A DNA stretch of 58,410 nt from Planctomycetia bacterium (GTDB lineage: Bacteria > Planctomycetota > UBA1135 > UBA2386), in the NCBI GenBank assembly GCA_005776475.1, contig SXPB01000023.1, positions 1-58,410 of the forward strand, read 5' to 3'. The notes beneath the pieces were generated by a model that worked only from the letters and a program-made list of their open reading frames with translations, was not told the DNA's origin and searched no databases. Below, in pieces: positions 25,571 through 34,382 of the stretch (position 1 is the first letter of the stretch; every line of letters starts with the position of its first letter). The position numbers and the translations under genes were made by a program.

Positions 25571-26308
25571 ATGGGCAAAAAGCACAAACACGAAGAGCAC
25601 GTCAACCACGAACGCTGGGTCATCAGCTTCGCGGACATGATGACGCTCCTGTTCGCCCTGTTCGTCGTGCTCTACGCGATGGGTGTGCAGGACCTCGAGA
25701 AGCTGAAGAAGCTGAAGAAGTCGATCCAGTTCGCATTCAACATCGCGGGCGAAGGCAAGACCAAGGACACCGGCATCTTCAACCAGCAGGCCGGCGGTGG
25801 CGACGTCGCGGTGCCTGCCCCGCTGATCACGGCGCAAGACGGCGAAATGCGCGAGTTCTTGAAGGACGTCCTGCCGGACTACGAAGAGATCGCCGGCAAG
25901 TCGCTCGAGATCATCCAGACCGACGATTCGGTGTCGATGACGGCGCCGATGTCGGATTTCTTCGAGCCGGGGCAGCCGTTCCCGATCAAGAGCTCGGTGC
26001 AGGGCTGGCTCGACAAGACGATCGACACTTCGCTGACGTTCACTTCGGACATCCGGGTGCTGGTCCGCGCGCCGGAGGTGCCGATCGGCAAGAACCCGCG
26101 CGGGGGTGTCATCACGTCGATCGACCTGTGCTTCGAGCGGTTGAAGGCGATCGAGCGCGTGGTGCGCAAGAACCCGCAAGTCCGCGACGGCATGGTCGAA
26201 GTCGGGCAACGGCGGCAGAAGCCGGTTGCCGGCCGCACCGTCGGCAATTGGGAAGATGAAGCGGTGGTGACGATCGTGTTCTCGAACACGCGTCCGGAGA
26301 ATCGCTGA
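25571..26308 (+). CDS. motB: Flagellar stator protein MotB, divergent C-terminal domain
   Basis: A 245-residue partner of MotA. The N terminus has the MotB signature WVISFADMMTLLFALFVVLY, containing the ion-carrying aspartate in the single membrane helix. The C-terminal half corresponds in position to the OmpA-like peptidoglycan-binding domain but is divergent: the usual GHTD block reads VRAPE, and the NxxLSxxRA block reads SIDLCFERLKAI with only its leucine and arginine kept. GAAGAAG lies five bases before the ATG. The altered domain may reflect the unusual planctomycete cell wall. Confidence 0.9.
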   Translation: MGKKHKHEEHVNHERWVISFADMMTLLFALFVVLYAMGVQDLEKLKKLKKSIQFAFNIAGEGKTKDTGIFNQQAGGGDVAVPAPLITAQDGEMREFLKDVLPDYEEIAGKSLEIIQTDDSVSMTAPMSDFFEPGQPFPIKSSVQGWLDKTIDTSLTFTSDIRVLVRAPEVPIGKNPRGGVITSIDLCFERLKAIERVVRKNPQVRDGMVEVGQRRQKPVAGRTVGNWEDEAVVTIVFSNTRPENR

Positions 26309-26382
26309 GTCGCGCACGCGTTCGCGAGCCGGCCTTCGACGCGTTGCTTGCGTGCCTCGTCGCGGGCCAGTAAGAGGCCGGC

Positions 26383-26814
26383 GTGGGTGTCGCATTGAGA
26401 TGGCCGGCGGTCTCCCGCGTGCTCCTGGTGCTGGCCGGGATCCACGTCGTGTGGGGGCTCGTGCGCCTGCCGCGCATGGTCGTCGATCGCCAGGATGAGA
26501 TCGCTGGCTACCGGGCTGCGGGAGCCGGTGTCTGGCAGCTCGCGACCGCGAAGCTCCAGGGCGGTAAAGCACTCGTGTGGCTGCGCGACAACACGGCACC
26601 CGATGCCGTGGTTCTCCATGAAGGTGGTGTGCGCGGCCCGATCGAGTTCGCGGCGTGTGCGCTGGCACCTCGACTGCTGGTGGCGACGACGGCGTGTGCC
26701 GTCACCGAGGCGTCGTATGCCGGGCGGACGGTGGCAAAGGGCAGCTACGGTGGGCGGTCGGGCACCGTGGTGCTCGTCGCCAGCGAGACAGACCTTCGCA
26801 TCGAGGTGCGGTGA
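26383..26814 (+). CDS. Membrane-anchored protein of unknown function
   Basis: A 143-residue protein with one N-terminal hydrophobic helix (VSRVLLVLAGIHVVWGLV) and a small extracytoplasmic domain containing WLRDNTAPDAVVLHEG. That segment recalls the periplasmic tail found after the membrane domain of some GT-C glycosyltransferases. The GTG start is at 26383. Its TGA overlaps the GTG start of the next gene (GTGA), so the two are probably translated together and may work as a pair. Confidence 0.68.
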   Translation: MGVALRWPAVSRVLLVLAGIHVVWGLVRLPRMVVDRQDEIAGYRAAGAGVWQLATAKLQGGKALVWLRDNTAPDAVVLHEGGVRGPIEFAACALAPRLLVATTACAVTEASYAGRTVAKGSYGGRSGTVVLVASETDLRIEVR

Positions 26815-28256
26815 CCTCCGCCCTCGAGAACTGGCTCGGCCGAGCGGCGGAAGTCGCGCTCACGACGTTCGTGCTCGTCGGGTTTGCGGCGCTCGTCGTG
26901 TTCCTCGGGCATGGAGAGGTCTCCACCTTCGTGCTGCCAGCGGCCATCGCGCTTGCCATCGGTCTGCAGTGGTGGCGGCGAGCCAAGGCGCCAGCCCCAA
27001 CGCCAACGCCAACGCCGATGGCCGGCGATTCCCTGTGGCTCCTGGCAGCAGCGACGCTGCTCGTCGGCGTCGCGGTGCTGCTCACCTGGGGCGCGCTGGC
27101 GACCGCGTCGCGCACGTGGGACGGGGCGGCGATGTGGGATCCGAAGTCGGCGCTGTTGGCGGCGCGCATGACGCTCGAACAGACTGCGTTCCGCGACGCC
27201 GGCGTCTATCTGCACAGCCGGGACTACCCGCTGCTGCAACCGGTGCTGGTGGCGGCGATCGAACGGCTGGCCGGCTGCGGCCGCGTGCTGTTCCCGCTCG
27301 TGTTCGTCGTGCACTGCACGCTGCTGTTCACGGTCCTGCGTCGCGTCGGCGCCGGCGTTCGCGCGGCGGCGATCGCGGCGGTCGGCTTTGCGCTCACGCC
27401 GATGGTGCTGAGCCCGGGTGGAGGCGGCGTGGACTCGGGATATGCCGAAGCGCTGTTGTCGTTGGCGGTCACCGCCAGCGTCAGCGGCCTCGTCCTGAAG
27501 GATCGCCTGCTCGTCGTCGTCGGGATCGCGCTGCTCACCTGGACGAAGCCGGAAGGCGGCCTGTACGCGTCCGTGGTGGTGATGCTCGCGTGGCTTGGCC
27601 GCGAGCGCCGCGTGGTGCTGTCGGCGACGGCGGGATGGGCGATCGCGATGACGCTGTGGCTCGTGCTGCAGCGCGACCTGCAGAGTCTCGGCCGCGGTTC
27701 GTTCGCGTGGTCGATCCCGCTCGTGGTCGCGATGGTCGGTGTTGCCGTCGTCGTGTCGCATCGCCTGCTGGCGAGCCGGCGCGCCAAGGGCATCACGCTG
27801 GTCGCGGTGGTGGTCGTCGCCGCCGTCGGCGTGCCCTTCCTGCTGCAGCACTTCGAAGTCGGCGGCGGCGTGTTCGCCGGCTATCTGCAGAGTCCCGCGC
27901 GACTGCTCGAACGGCTGACGCTGGCGCCGCAGATTCTCGGCGGCGTCGCGAATTGGGCGTGGCTGCGCGGCAGGTTCGGGATCGCCTTCGTGTTGGTGGT
28001 GGTCGTCGCCGTGTGCGCGCGCAACGGTCTCACGCGCGAGCCTCTGCGCTGGCTAGCCTGCATGGTGGTCGTCGTCGCCCTGCCGTTCCTGTTGGCGCCC
28101 TTCGACGACCTCGCGAGCCACATGCGCGCGACCATGCCGCGCCTGCTGTGCCATCACCTCGGCGTCGCGTGGCTCGTCGTCGGCCTCGCGTGGGTCGGGG
28201 TTCCTGCCGCGCGCGCGCCGCGGGCGGCACCGGCAGTCGCAGCACCGTCGCCGTAG
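26811..28256 (+). CDS. Polytopic membrane protein, GT-C glycosyltransferase-like
   Basis: A 481-residue protein with about ten hydrophobic helices (for example FVLVGFAALVVFL, LWLLAAATLLVGVAVLLTW, RVVLSATAGWAIAMTLWLV). A loop WDGAAMWDPKSALLAA with acidic residues lies after the second or third helix, as in GT-C fold transferases that use lipid-linked sugars, and YPLLQPVLVAAIERL resembles that group too. The GTG at 26811 overlaps the stop of the preceding gene. The assignment rests on topology and the loop and is tentative. Confidence 0.66.
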   Translation: MTSALENWLGRAAEVALTTFVLVGFAALVVFLGHGEVSTFVLPAAIALAIGLQWWRRAKAPAPTPTPTPMAGDSLWLLAAATLLVGVAVLLTWGALATASRTWDGAAMWDPKSALLAARMTLEQTAFRDAGVYLHSRDYPLLQPVLVAAIERLAGCGRVLFPLVFVVHCTLLFTVLRRVGAGVRAAAIAAVGFALTPMVLSPGGGGVDSGYAEALLSLAVTASVSGLVLKDRLLVVVGIALLTWTKPEGGLYASVVVMLAWLGRERRVVLSATAGWAIAMTLWLVLQRDLQSLGRGSFAWSIPLVVAMVGVAVVVSHRLLASRRAKGITLVAVVVVAAVGVPFLLQHFEVGGGVFAGYLQSPARLLERLTLAPQILGGVANWAWLRGRFGIAFVLVVVVAVCARNGLTREPLRWLACMVVVVALPFLLAPFDDLASHMRATMPRLLCHHLGVAWLVVGLAWVGVPAARAPRAAPAVAAPSP

Positions 28257-28262
28257 CACAGC

Positions 28263-29432
28263 TCAGTCGCTGGTGAGCATGCGCGCCAGGATCGTCTTCT
28301 GGATCATCGACGTGCCTTCGTAGATGCGCAGCGCCTGGATGTCGCGCCACAGCCGCTCCACCGGGAACGCCGACGAGTAGCCGCGCGCCCCGTGCAGCAT
28401 GACGGCCGTTTCGGTGGCCTGTGCCGCCGCTTCGGTCGCCTGCAGTTTCGCCATCGCCACGTCGGCATGCGTCTCGCTGCCGTCCGCGCGGCGGCGCGCG
28501 CAGCGTTGCACGAGGCAGCGGCTGGCATGCAGCGACGTGAGCACGTCGGCGAGCCGTTCCTGCACCATCTGGAACTGCGCCAGCGGTTGCCCGAACTGCT
28601 GCCGGCCGGTCGTGAACTGCACTGCTTCCGCCAACGCCGCGCGATGGATGCCGACCGCACCTGCGGCAACCGACAGTCGCCCCGCGGCGAGGCCGCCCAT
28701 GGCGACGCCGAAGCCCTTGCCCGTTGCGCCGAGCATTTCGGCGGCGGCGGTCGCAAAGCCGTCGAACGTCAGCACCGCGTGGTCGCTGCCGCGATGGCCG
28801 AGTTCGATGCCAGGCATCGGTTCGCGGCGCAGACCGGGCCGTTGCGTGTCGACGAGGAACGCGGTGATGCCGGCGCGGCCGAGCGTGAGGTCGGTGCTGG
28901 CGAACACGATCATCACGTCGGCGACGCCACCGTTGGTGATCCAGTGCTTCTGGCCGCGCACGCGGAAGGTGCCGTCGGGTTTCTGTTCGGCGACGGTGCG
29001 CAGCGCGGCGACGTCGCTGCCGGCATCGGGCTCGGTCAACGCGAAGCAGCCGATCGCTTCGCCGCGCACCAGCGGTCCGACCCAGCGCTGTTGTTGTGCC
29101 TCGGTGCCGTACTTCGCGATGCACTGCGCGACGAGGCCGGTCTGCACGGCGCAAAAGCCGCGCGCGTTGCCGCACACGGCGCCGAGTTCTTCGTGCGCGA
29201 TGGCGAGTTGCAGCGGCGACCAGCCGGAGCCCCCGAGTTGCTTCGGCAATGGCCCGCCGAGAATGCCCGCCGTCGCGAGGTCCCGCACCATCTCGCGCCG
29301 GAACGTGCGCTGCTCGTCGATCGCGCGCGCGTGCGGCGCCAGCTTCTCTTGGGCGAAGGCGCGGATGCGCTGCGCGAATTCGCGGTGCGCCGGATCGAGG
29401 TCGCTGTCAGGCAGCCAGAGCTCAGGGTTCAT
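28263..29432 (-). CDS. Acyl-CoA dehydrogenase
   Basis: A 389-residue flavoprotein of normal length. The FAD and substrate blocks are CFALTEPDAGSDVAALRT and GQKHWITNGGVADVMIVFA. The catalytic base is the glutamate of IYEGTSMIQKTI (Glu372), in the position used by short- and medium-chain enzymes. It introduces the alpha-beta double bond of an acyl-CoA. Preferred chain length cannot be told. It is the last gene of a minus-strand group with a crotonase and a short-chain dehydrogenase, fitting beta-oxidation. Confidence 0.95.
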   Translation of the reverse strand: MNPELWLPDSDLDPAHREFAQRIRAFAQEKLAPHARAIDEQRTFRREMVRDLATAGILGGPLPKQLGGSGWSPLQLAIAHEELGAVCGNARGFCAVQTGLVAQCIAKYGTEAQQQRWVGPLVRGEAIGCFALTEPDAGSDVAALRTVAEQKPDGTFRVRGQKHWITNGGVADVMIVFASTDLTLGRAGITAFLVDTQRPGLRREPMPGIELGHRGSDHAVLTFDGFATAAAEMLGATGKGFGVAMGGLAAGRLSVAAGAVGIHRAALAEAVQFTTGRQQFGQPLAQFQMVQERLADVLTSLHASRCLVQRCARRRADGSETHADVAMAKLQATEAAAQATETAVMLHGARGYSSAFPVERLWRDIQALRIYEGTSMIQKTILARMLTSD

Positions 29433-29483
29433 GCGATCGCAGGTGGTCGGTGGAGTGGTTCAGGAAGCGGGCTCGCGATGGCT

Positions 29484-30281
29484 TCAGCGGCCGAGAAAGC
29501 GGGGTTCGCGCTTTTCCATCCAGGCTTTGTAGAACTCGCGATGGTCGTGCGCGCGCAGCAACAGCGCCTGCGCCTGGGCTTCCTGCTCGATCGCGGCATC
29601 GAGGTCCATCGGCCACTCGTGCCACACCATCTTCTTCGTCATCGCGAGCGCGAGGCCCGGGCCGGCGGCGAGGCGGCGCGCCAGCGCCAGCGCTTCCGTC
29701 AGCACCTGGTCGGCGGGCACGACGCGGTTGGCGAGGCCGATGCGGAACGCTTCGTCGGCGGTGACCTTGTCGCCGAGCATCAGCAGTTCCATCGCGCGAC
29801 CGGTGCCGACGATCTTCGGCAACAGCCACGCGGCGCCCATGTCGGCGCCGGTGAGCCCGACCTTGGTGAACAGGAAGGCGAACTTCGCCTGCTCGCTCAT
29901 CACCCGCAGATCGCTGGCGAGTGCGAGCACCGAGCCCGCGCCGGCGGCGATGCGGTTGACCGCGGCGATGATCGGCTTTTGCAGGCGCAGCATGTTGCGC
30001 ACCACGGCGCCGGTCATGCGCGTGAACGCCAGCGTGCCGTCGAGTTCGCTCTCGAGCAGCGGCCCGATGATGTCCTCGACGCTGCCGCCGCTGCAGAAGC
30101 CACGGCCGTGGCCGGTGAGCACGACGACCTTCACCGAATCGTCGTCGTCGAGATCGTGGAACAGCCGCTCGAGCTGGCCGTAGATCGCGAACGTCAGCGA
30201 GTTGAGCGTTTCGGGGCGATCGAACGTCAGGACGGCGACACCGTCGCTGCCGCGTTCGAAACGGAAGTCGTATTGGCTCAT
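29484..30281 (-). CDS. Enoyl-CoA hydratase/isomerase family protein
   Basis: A 265-residue crotonase. The CoA and oxyanion-hole segments are GFCSGGSVEDI and AVNRIAAGAGSVLALASD. The block that normally reads PEIxxGxxPxxGG here reads FTKVGLTGADMGAAWLLP. The usual second glutamate is therefore absent, while an aspartate is present as in the PaaG-type isomerases. It could hydrate or isomerise enoyl-CoA made by the neighbouring dehydrogenase. It is separated from that gene by 51 bases and from the upstream dehydrogenase gene by 14. Confidence 0.92.
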   Translation of the reverse strand: MSQYDFRFERGSDGVAVLTFDRPETLNSLTFAIYGQLERLFHDLDDDDSVKVVVLTGHGRGFCSGGSVEDIIGPLLESELDGTLAFTRMTGAVVRNMLRLQKPIIAAVNRIAAGAGSVLALASDLRVMSEQAKFAFLFTKVGLTGADMGAAWLLPKIVGTGRAMELLMLGDKVTADEAFRIGLANRVVPADQVLTEALALARRLAAGPGLALAMTKKMVWHEWPMDLDAAIEQEAQAQALLLRAHDHREFYKAWMEKREPRFLGR

Positions 30282-30295
30282 GGCGGAATCCGGGG

Positions 30296-31087
30296 TCAGG
30301 CGGGTGTGTCGACGAAGGCCGCTGGCTCGCGGTCGAGCTCGTAGACGCAGCCGGTTGGCAGCGTGCGCAGCAGGAAGGCGGCGGCGGCAGCGACTTCGTC
30401 GGGCGTGTGCATGCGGCCGATGCGATTCTGCTTGCCCATGCGCGCGTGCGCCTCGGCGGCCGTGGTCTTGCCACGCGCGGCGATCGCGGCGGCGGCACCG
30501 CGCGTGATGTCGCTGTCGACGAAGCCGGGGCAGAGCGCATAGACGCGAACGCCGGCGGTGCTCAGTTCGGCGTGCAGCGCGCGCGACAGGCCGACCATGC
30601 CGTGCTTGGCGGCGGTGTAGGCCGACGTGAACGGATACCCGCGCAGGCCTGCCGTCGACGCCAGGTGCAGCAGCGCGCCGTGGCCGCGCTTCTTCATCGC
30701 GGGAGTGCAGAGGCGGGCGAACGCGAGCGGCGCGGCGACGTGCAGCGCGAACGTCTCCTGCACCATCGCAGTGGTGGTGTTCTCGACCTTGTCGGACGGC
30801 GCGGTGCCGGCGTTGTTGACCACCGCAGTGATCGGACCGAGTTGCCGTTCCGCGTGCGTAACGACCGCTTCGATGGCGGCGGGGTCGCGCAGGTCGGCCG
30901 CGAACGTCGCCACCGTGTGGCCGGCGCTGCGCAGCGGGGTCGCGGTGGCTGCCAGCGCCTCAGCGTCGCGTGCGACCAGCAGCAGGTGGTGGCCGGCGGC
31001 GGCGAGAGTGTTCGCGATCGCTTTGCCGATGCCACGGCTGGCTCCGGTCACGATCGTAACGGTTGGGCTGGTTGGCGGCGTGGTCAT
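30296..31087 (-). CDS. Short-chain dehydrogenase/reductase
   Basis: A 263-residue Rossmann-fold oxidoreductase. It has the cofactor motif TGASRGIGKAIA, the NNAG motif, and the catalytic Ser-Tyr-Lys set in LHLASTAGLRGYPF and SAYTAAKHG. ALCPGFVDSDITRG follows, as usual in the family. It is the first gene of the minus-strand group with the crotonase and the acyl-CoA dehydrogenase, so it may reduce or oxidise a 3-keto or 3-hydroxyacyl-CoA. The start at 31087 (MTTPPTSP) gives the Rossmann motif at the expected place. Confidence 0.92.
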   Translation of the reverse strand: MTTPPTSPTVTIVTGASRGIGKAIANTLAAAGHHLLLVARDAEALAATATPLRSAGHTVATFAADLRDPAAIEAVVTHAERQLGPITAVVNNAGTAPSDKVENTTTAMVQETFALHVAAPLAFARLCTPAMKKRGHGALLHLASTAGLRGYPFTSAYTAAKHGMVGLSRALHAELSTAGVRVYALCPGFVDSDITRGAAAAIAARGKTTAAEAHARMGKQNRIGRMHTPDEVAAAAAFLLRTLPTGCVYELDREPAAFVDTPA

Positions 31088-31099
31088 CGAGGCCGGGGC

Positions 31100-31301
31100 G
31101 TGGGCACAACTCGCAGAAGGTCCGCATGGTCGCCGCCCGGCTGGCCGGTGCAACGGTGGCGGCGAGGAACGGCACTTGCTGCAGGGCTCAGGTCGGCAGC
31201 TCGAACTGCCGATACCAGTGCAGGAACAGGGAAGCAGGGAGTCGAGTCCGCGGACGACCCCATGGAAGGGCCCGGTTGGGGAACCGGGCCCTTTCTCTTT
31301 T
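31100..31301 (+). ncRNA. Possible structured transcript ahead of an orphan terminator
   Basis: This intergenic stretch carries no plausible gene on the plus strand. It has a perfect 7-bp hairpin with a six-base loop (31193-31212, TCGGCAG and CTGCCGA arms) and ends in a strong intrinsic terminator. That arrangement fits a small RNA or the leader of the gene at 31445 subject to attenuation. I compared it by eye with SRP RNA, 6S RNA, RNase P, SAH and GEMM riboswitches and found no convincing match. The 5' end is a guess. Confidence 0.25.
31266..31301 (+). terminator. Intrinsic terminator with no gene before it
   Basis: A perfect 12-bp stem (31266-31277 with 31282-31293), a GGGG loop and the tail TCTCTTTT make a textbook rho-independent terminator on the plus strand. 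The nearest plus-strand gene upstream ends 3 kb away at 28256. On the minus strand there is no T-run. It lies 144 bases before the start of the gene at 31445. Confidence 0.7.
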
Positions 31302-31444
31302 CTGGCGCGCCCGGCGCGGGCTGCGCCGCTGGCCGCGAGCCGCCGAAGTCGCGCCTCCGCACGCCGATCCCGAAGTCGCCCGGCGTTGCTTGGGTGGCGG
31401 GCCAAGGAATGCCGATGCCACCGGCAGTTCGGCAAAGGAACTTC

Positions 31445-32566
31445 ATGCAGATGCGCATCCTTCGGGTCCTGTTTCCGTTCCTCCTCGTGGCGACGGCAGT
31501 GACCGCGCAGTCGTCGGCGGTGGTGCCGCCGATCAGCGCCACGCTGCCGGGCAATGCGGCGGTGGCGATGCCGCTGCGGTGGAGCCATGGCACGCTGCAG
31601 GTCTTCGTCGATGCGGTGCTGCTGCCCCCGAACTTCGTCGGCCAGACGATCACGGGGCTGTGGATGCGGCGCCCCACGTTGTTCGGCGACGTCGCCTATG
31701 CCCCGATCACGCGCACGCTGACGGTGCGGGCCGGGTTCCTGCCGTTTGCCGCCGCGCAGATGGTCGGCAGCATCACGCAGAATCGGCCCACGAACGTGGT
31801 CACGGTGTTCGGGCCAGCCCCGGTGACGACGGCGGCAGTGCCAGCTCCTGGGCCACTGACGGTGGTCGGGCCGGATCTGGTGCACGTGGTGTTCAGCACG
31901 CCGTTGCCGGTCGTGGCTGGCATGCTCTTCCTCGAGTTCGAGACCGGGAACGCCCCGCTGCAGATCAGCACGGAGCACTGGGTCGATGCCGTGTGGTTCC
32001 AGAGCGGGGCCGACACGGGTTTCGTCGCAGTGGTCGGCGATGGCAGCTGCACGACAAGGCCGGAGCCGGTGCGGCTGCGGTGGACGGGCACGAACGGGCC
32101 GACCGCGGGCACAACGGCGCCATTCGAAGTCACGGGCGCGCCGCCTTCGGCCGGGAACTACATGCTGGCCTGGGTCGGACTCGACCCGGAGACGCGGCCG
32201 CCGGGGCCTGGGTATCTCGGGTATGGCGGGTCGCTCGGCATCGTGGATCCGGGGATGGCGGGCTGCCACACGTGGGCGCCGCTCGACGTGTCGTGGTTTG
32301 GCACCACGGATGCGAATGGTCGCTGGGCGACGTCGTTCCTGTTGCCGGGTTCGGCCTCGCTGGGGTTGCGGCTGGGCGTGCAGGCGGCCTGGATCGACCT
32401 GAGCCGGCCGGTGCTGCCACTGTCCGTGAGCAACGGGCTGGTGCTGGTGGTCGGCACGGCGGGGGTCAGCAACCACTGCAATTCGATCTTCTTCCCGGCG
32501 GGCTCGACGACGTCGCCGTGGCCCGCGTTCGTCGGCCAGATGCCGGTGTTGCGGCTCGAATACTGA
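31445..32566 (+). CDS. Secreted protein of unknown function
   Basis: A 373-residue exported protein with signal peptide LFPFLLVATAVTAQ. The N-terminal half is beta-rich (GQTITGLWMRRPTLFGDVAYA, LVHVVFSTPLPVVAGMLFL). The C-terminal half (from about LRWTGTNGPTAG) resembles the module shared with other secreted proteins here, ending VSNGLVLVVG with a short extra tail. No enzyme motif was seen. A 5-bp GC hairpin followed by GTTTC lies at 32575-32587 and may terminate it. Confidence 0.75.
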   Translation: MQMRILRVLFPFLLVATAVTAQSSAVVPPISATLPGNAAVAMPLRWSHGTLQVFVDAVLLPPNFVGQTITGLWMRRPTLFGDVAYAPITRTLTVRAGFLPFAAAQMVGSITQNRPTNVVTVFGPAPVTTAAVPAPGPLTVVGPDLVHVVFSTPLPVVAGMLFLEFETGNAPLQISTEHWVDAVWFQSGADTGFVAVVGDGSCTTRPEPVRLRWTGTNGPTAGTTAPFEVTGAPPSAGNYMLAWVGLDPETRPPGPGYLGYGGSLGIVDPGMAGCHTWAPLDVSWFGTTDANGRWATSFLLPGSASLGLRLGVQAAWIDLSRPVLPLSVSNGLVLVVGTAGVSNHCNSIFFPAGSTTSPWPAFVGQMPVLRLEY

Positions 32567-32574
32567 GCTTGCGA

Positions 32575-32587
32575 GCCCGGTCCGGGC
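32575..32587 (+). terminator. Weak terminator-like hairpin
   Basis: GCCCG and CGGGC arms close a three-base loop, followed by GTTTC. It stands nine bases after the stop of the secreted protein gene. The stem is short and the T-run poor, so function is uncertain. Confidence 0.3.
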
Positions 32588-32639
32588 GTTTCGGCGACGG
32601 CCGCGGCAAGGGAAGGGCGCAGGGGTGCGGTGCAGACTC

Positions 32640-32667
32640 TTGCACAGGCGGTGGCCTTCGCTACTCT
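32640..32667 (+). promoter_or_regulatory. Possible sigma-70-type promoter for rpmG
   Basis: TTGCAC (32640-32645) and TACTCT (32662-32667) are 16 bases apart, resembling -35 and -10 boxes, and lie 43 bases ahead of the rpmG start. No experimental or comparative support is available. Confidence 0.38.
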
Positions 32668-32709
32668 CCCCCGCCCTAGAAACGCGGCCCCCGGCCGCCC
32701 GAAGCAGCC

Positions 32710-32874
32710 ATGGCCAAGCAGAAGAAGAAGAAAGAGGTCGTCTTTCTGGTCTGTGAAGAGACCGGTGACCGCAACTACACCCTCATGAAGAAGCCCGGCA
32801 CGAACAAGCTGGAGCTCATGAAGTACTCGCCGCGCGTGCGCAAGCACACGAAGCACGTCGAGAAGAAGAAGTAG
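32710..32874 (+). CDS. rpmG: 50S ribosomal protein L33
   Basis: A 54-residue protein matching L33: basic start [12 protein letters not shown], then [20 protein letters not shown] and [13 protein letters not shown]. Of the four zinc cysteines of the classical form only one remains (VCEETG; the later pair reads YSPRV), so it is the zinc-free type. It is a structural part of the large ribosomal subunit near the E site. It stands alone, not beside secE and nusG as in many genomes. Confidence 0.95.
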   Translation: MAKQKKKKEVVFLVCEETGDRNYTLMKKPGTNKLELMKYSPRVRKHTKHVEKKK

Positions 32875-32881
32875 TCGCGAC

Positions 32882-34366
32882 TCAGCGCGGCGGACCCCCG
32901 GGTCTTCCGGAGGGCAGTCCGCCTGGCAGGCTGCGCGAAAGAATGCGCGCCAGCAGTTCCTTCGACTGCGACAGCATCGTCATGGACTGCAGTCGCTGGC
33001 CGAGCCGATCGACCGCGTTGGTGTGGCCACGCGCTTCGAGGTTCTGCAGCGCGAACACCATTTCGCCGACCCGGACCGGGTCGTTGGCGATCGCCGGATC
33101 GTCCAGGGCCCGTTGGATCGCCCGTTCGCCGACCTCCGCGTCGGTGCGCCCGGACAGGCTCATCACGGCGTGCACGCGGACTTCCACGGCTGGGTCGTTC
33201 TCCAGCGCGAACAGCGAGAGCTCGAGCGCGAGCGGCGTGTTCGGCATGCCGGCGCCGATGATCATGTCGCGGCGCAAGGTCGGGTGGGTGTTCGCCGCCA
33301 GCAGTTCGCGATAGCCGTCGGCGACGGTGTTGCCGTCGCGAAAGGCGAGCGTCAGGAAGGCAGTCGCCTGGTCGGACAGCACCGGGCTCAGTTCGCGCAG
33401 CAACGCGATGGCGTCCTTGGGCGGCAGTTCGTTGGCGGCGAGGTTGGCGAGTTCGTGCGCCACTCCCTGGTCGTTCTTCTCGCGGAGCCAGGCGAGCACG
33501 AGGTTCCGGTAGCGTTCATCCTTCAGCAGTTGGCGATAGGCCGCGGTTCGCTGGCTCGGATCGCCGTGTTCGAGATGCAGCAAGGCCAGGCGCGACAGCT
33601 CGTCGGACGTGCGTTCGCCGGCGAGTTGCATGTTGTCCCAGAGCGTCAGCAGCAGCCTGGTGGCGACCTCGCGGGAGAAGCGCTCCTCGGCGGCGAGCTG
33701 CACGAGGCCCAGCACGCCCGGTTCGTGGCAAGCCCGCAGGAAGGGTCGCTGCACCAACGCGAAGGCGCCGACGGCGGTCGCCGCTTCGTGCATCGGCAGC
33801 GAATCGAGGATCGACTGCACGAACGGGTCGAGACGAGCCCGGTTCTTCAGCGTGGCAGCTGCCGCGTTGCGGCGCTCGCACTCGGTGAACACGACCAGCT
33901 GCAACACGATCTTGCGGCCGTGGGTTTCGGGTTCCTTGGCATCGTGCAGGGTCGCCACCATGCCGAGCCCGCGTTCGCCGGCGTCCTGGAATCGCTCCAT
34001 CAGTTCGGTGAACCGGGCACGGGCGATCCGGTCCGACTCGGTGGCTGCGTCAGGGTCGTCCTGCGCCGCGAAGGCGGCGGTTTGCTGGCCGAGCCGGACC
34101 AATTCGTCGATGCGTTCTTCGAACGTCGGCGCGGGAGCCGCCGCCGTTGCCGGGAGGGGAGCTGCGTTGCGCGGTGCTTCGGCGCTGGCCTCGGCCGCCG
34201 TTGCCCTGGATGCGGGGGCCGTGTCGCCGGGGGCGCTCGGCGCCTGGGTGGGGGTGTCGGGGCTGGCCATCTGCCAGCCGAAGCAGGCAAGGAAGATGAA
34301 GAGTGCCGCGGCCAACAGGGCTGACGGCAACGCGAGTGGGGAACGCCACCAGGTGTTCTTGTGCAT
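32882..34366 (-). CDS. Membrane-anchored HEAT-like repeat protein
   Basis: A 494-residue protein with an N-terminal membrane helix (LPSALLAAALFIFLACFGW), then a 60-residue proline/alanine-rich linker. The remainder is helical with repeats recalling HEAT or armadillo units (ELSLFALENDPAVEVRVHAV, ERAIQRALDDPAIANDPVRV, DELSRLALLHLEHGDPSQRT). AGAGGA lies four bases ahead of the ATG. The C terminus is glycine/proline-rich. It may be a scaffold outside the cytoplasmic membrane; no partner is evident. Confidence 0.75.
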   Translation of the reverse strand: MHKNTWWRSPLALPSALLAAALFIFLACFGWQMASPDTPTQAPSAPGDTAPASRATAAEASAEAPRNAAPLPATAAAPAPTFEERIDELVRLGQQTAAFAAQDDPDAATESDRIARARFTELMERFQDAGERGLGMVATLHDAKEPETHGRKIVLQLVVFTECERRNAAAATLKNRARLDPFVQSILDSLPMHEAATAVGAFALVQRPFLRACHEPGVLGLVQLAAEERFSREVATRLLLTLWDNMQLAGERTSDELSRLALLHLEHGDPSQRTAAYRQLLKDERYRNLVLAWLREKNDQGVAHELANLAANELPPKDAIALLRELSPVLSDQATAFLTLAFRDGNTVADGYRELLAANTHPTLRRDMIIGAGMPNTPLALELSLFALENDPAVEVRVHAVMSLSGRTDAEVGERAIQRALDDPAIANDPVRVGEMVFALQNLEARGHTNAVDRLGQRLQSMTMLSQSKELLARILSRSLPGGLPSGRPGGPPR

Positions 34367-34382
34367 GAGATCCTCTGGGTTG

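Noticed and set aside
31150-31260. Possible SRP RNA, SAH riboswitch or RNase P piece
   Set aside because: The invariant sequence blocks of these RNAs were not found by eye; only general structure and the terminator remain.
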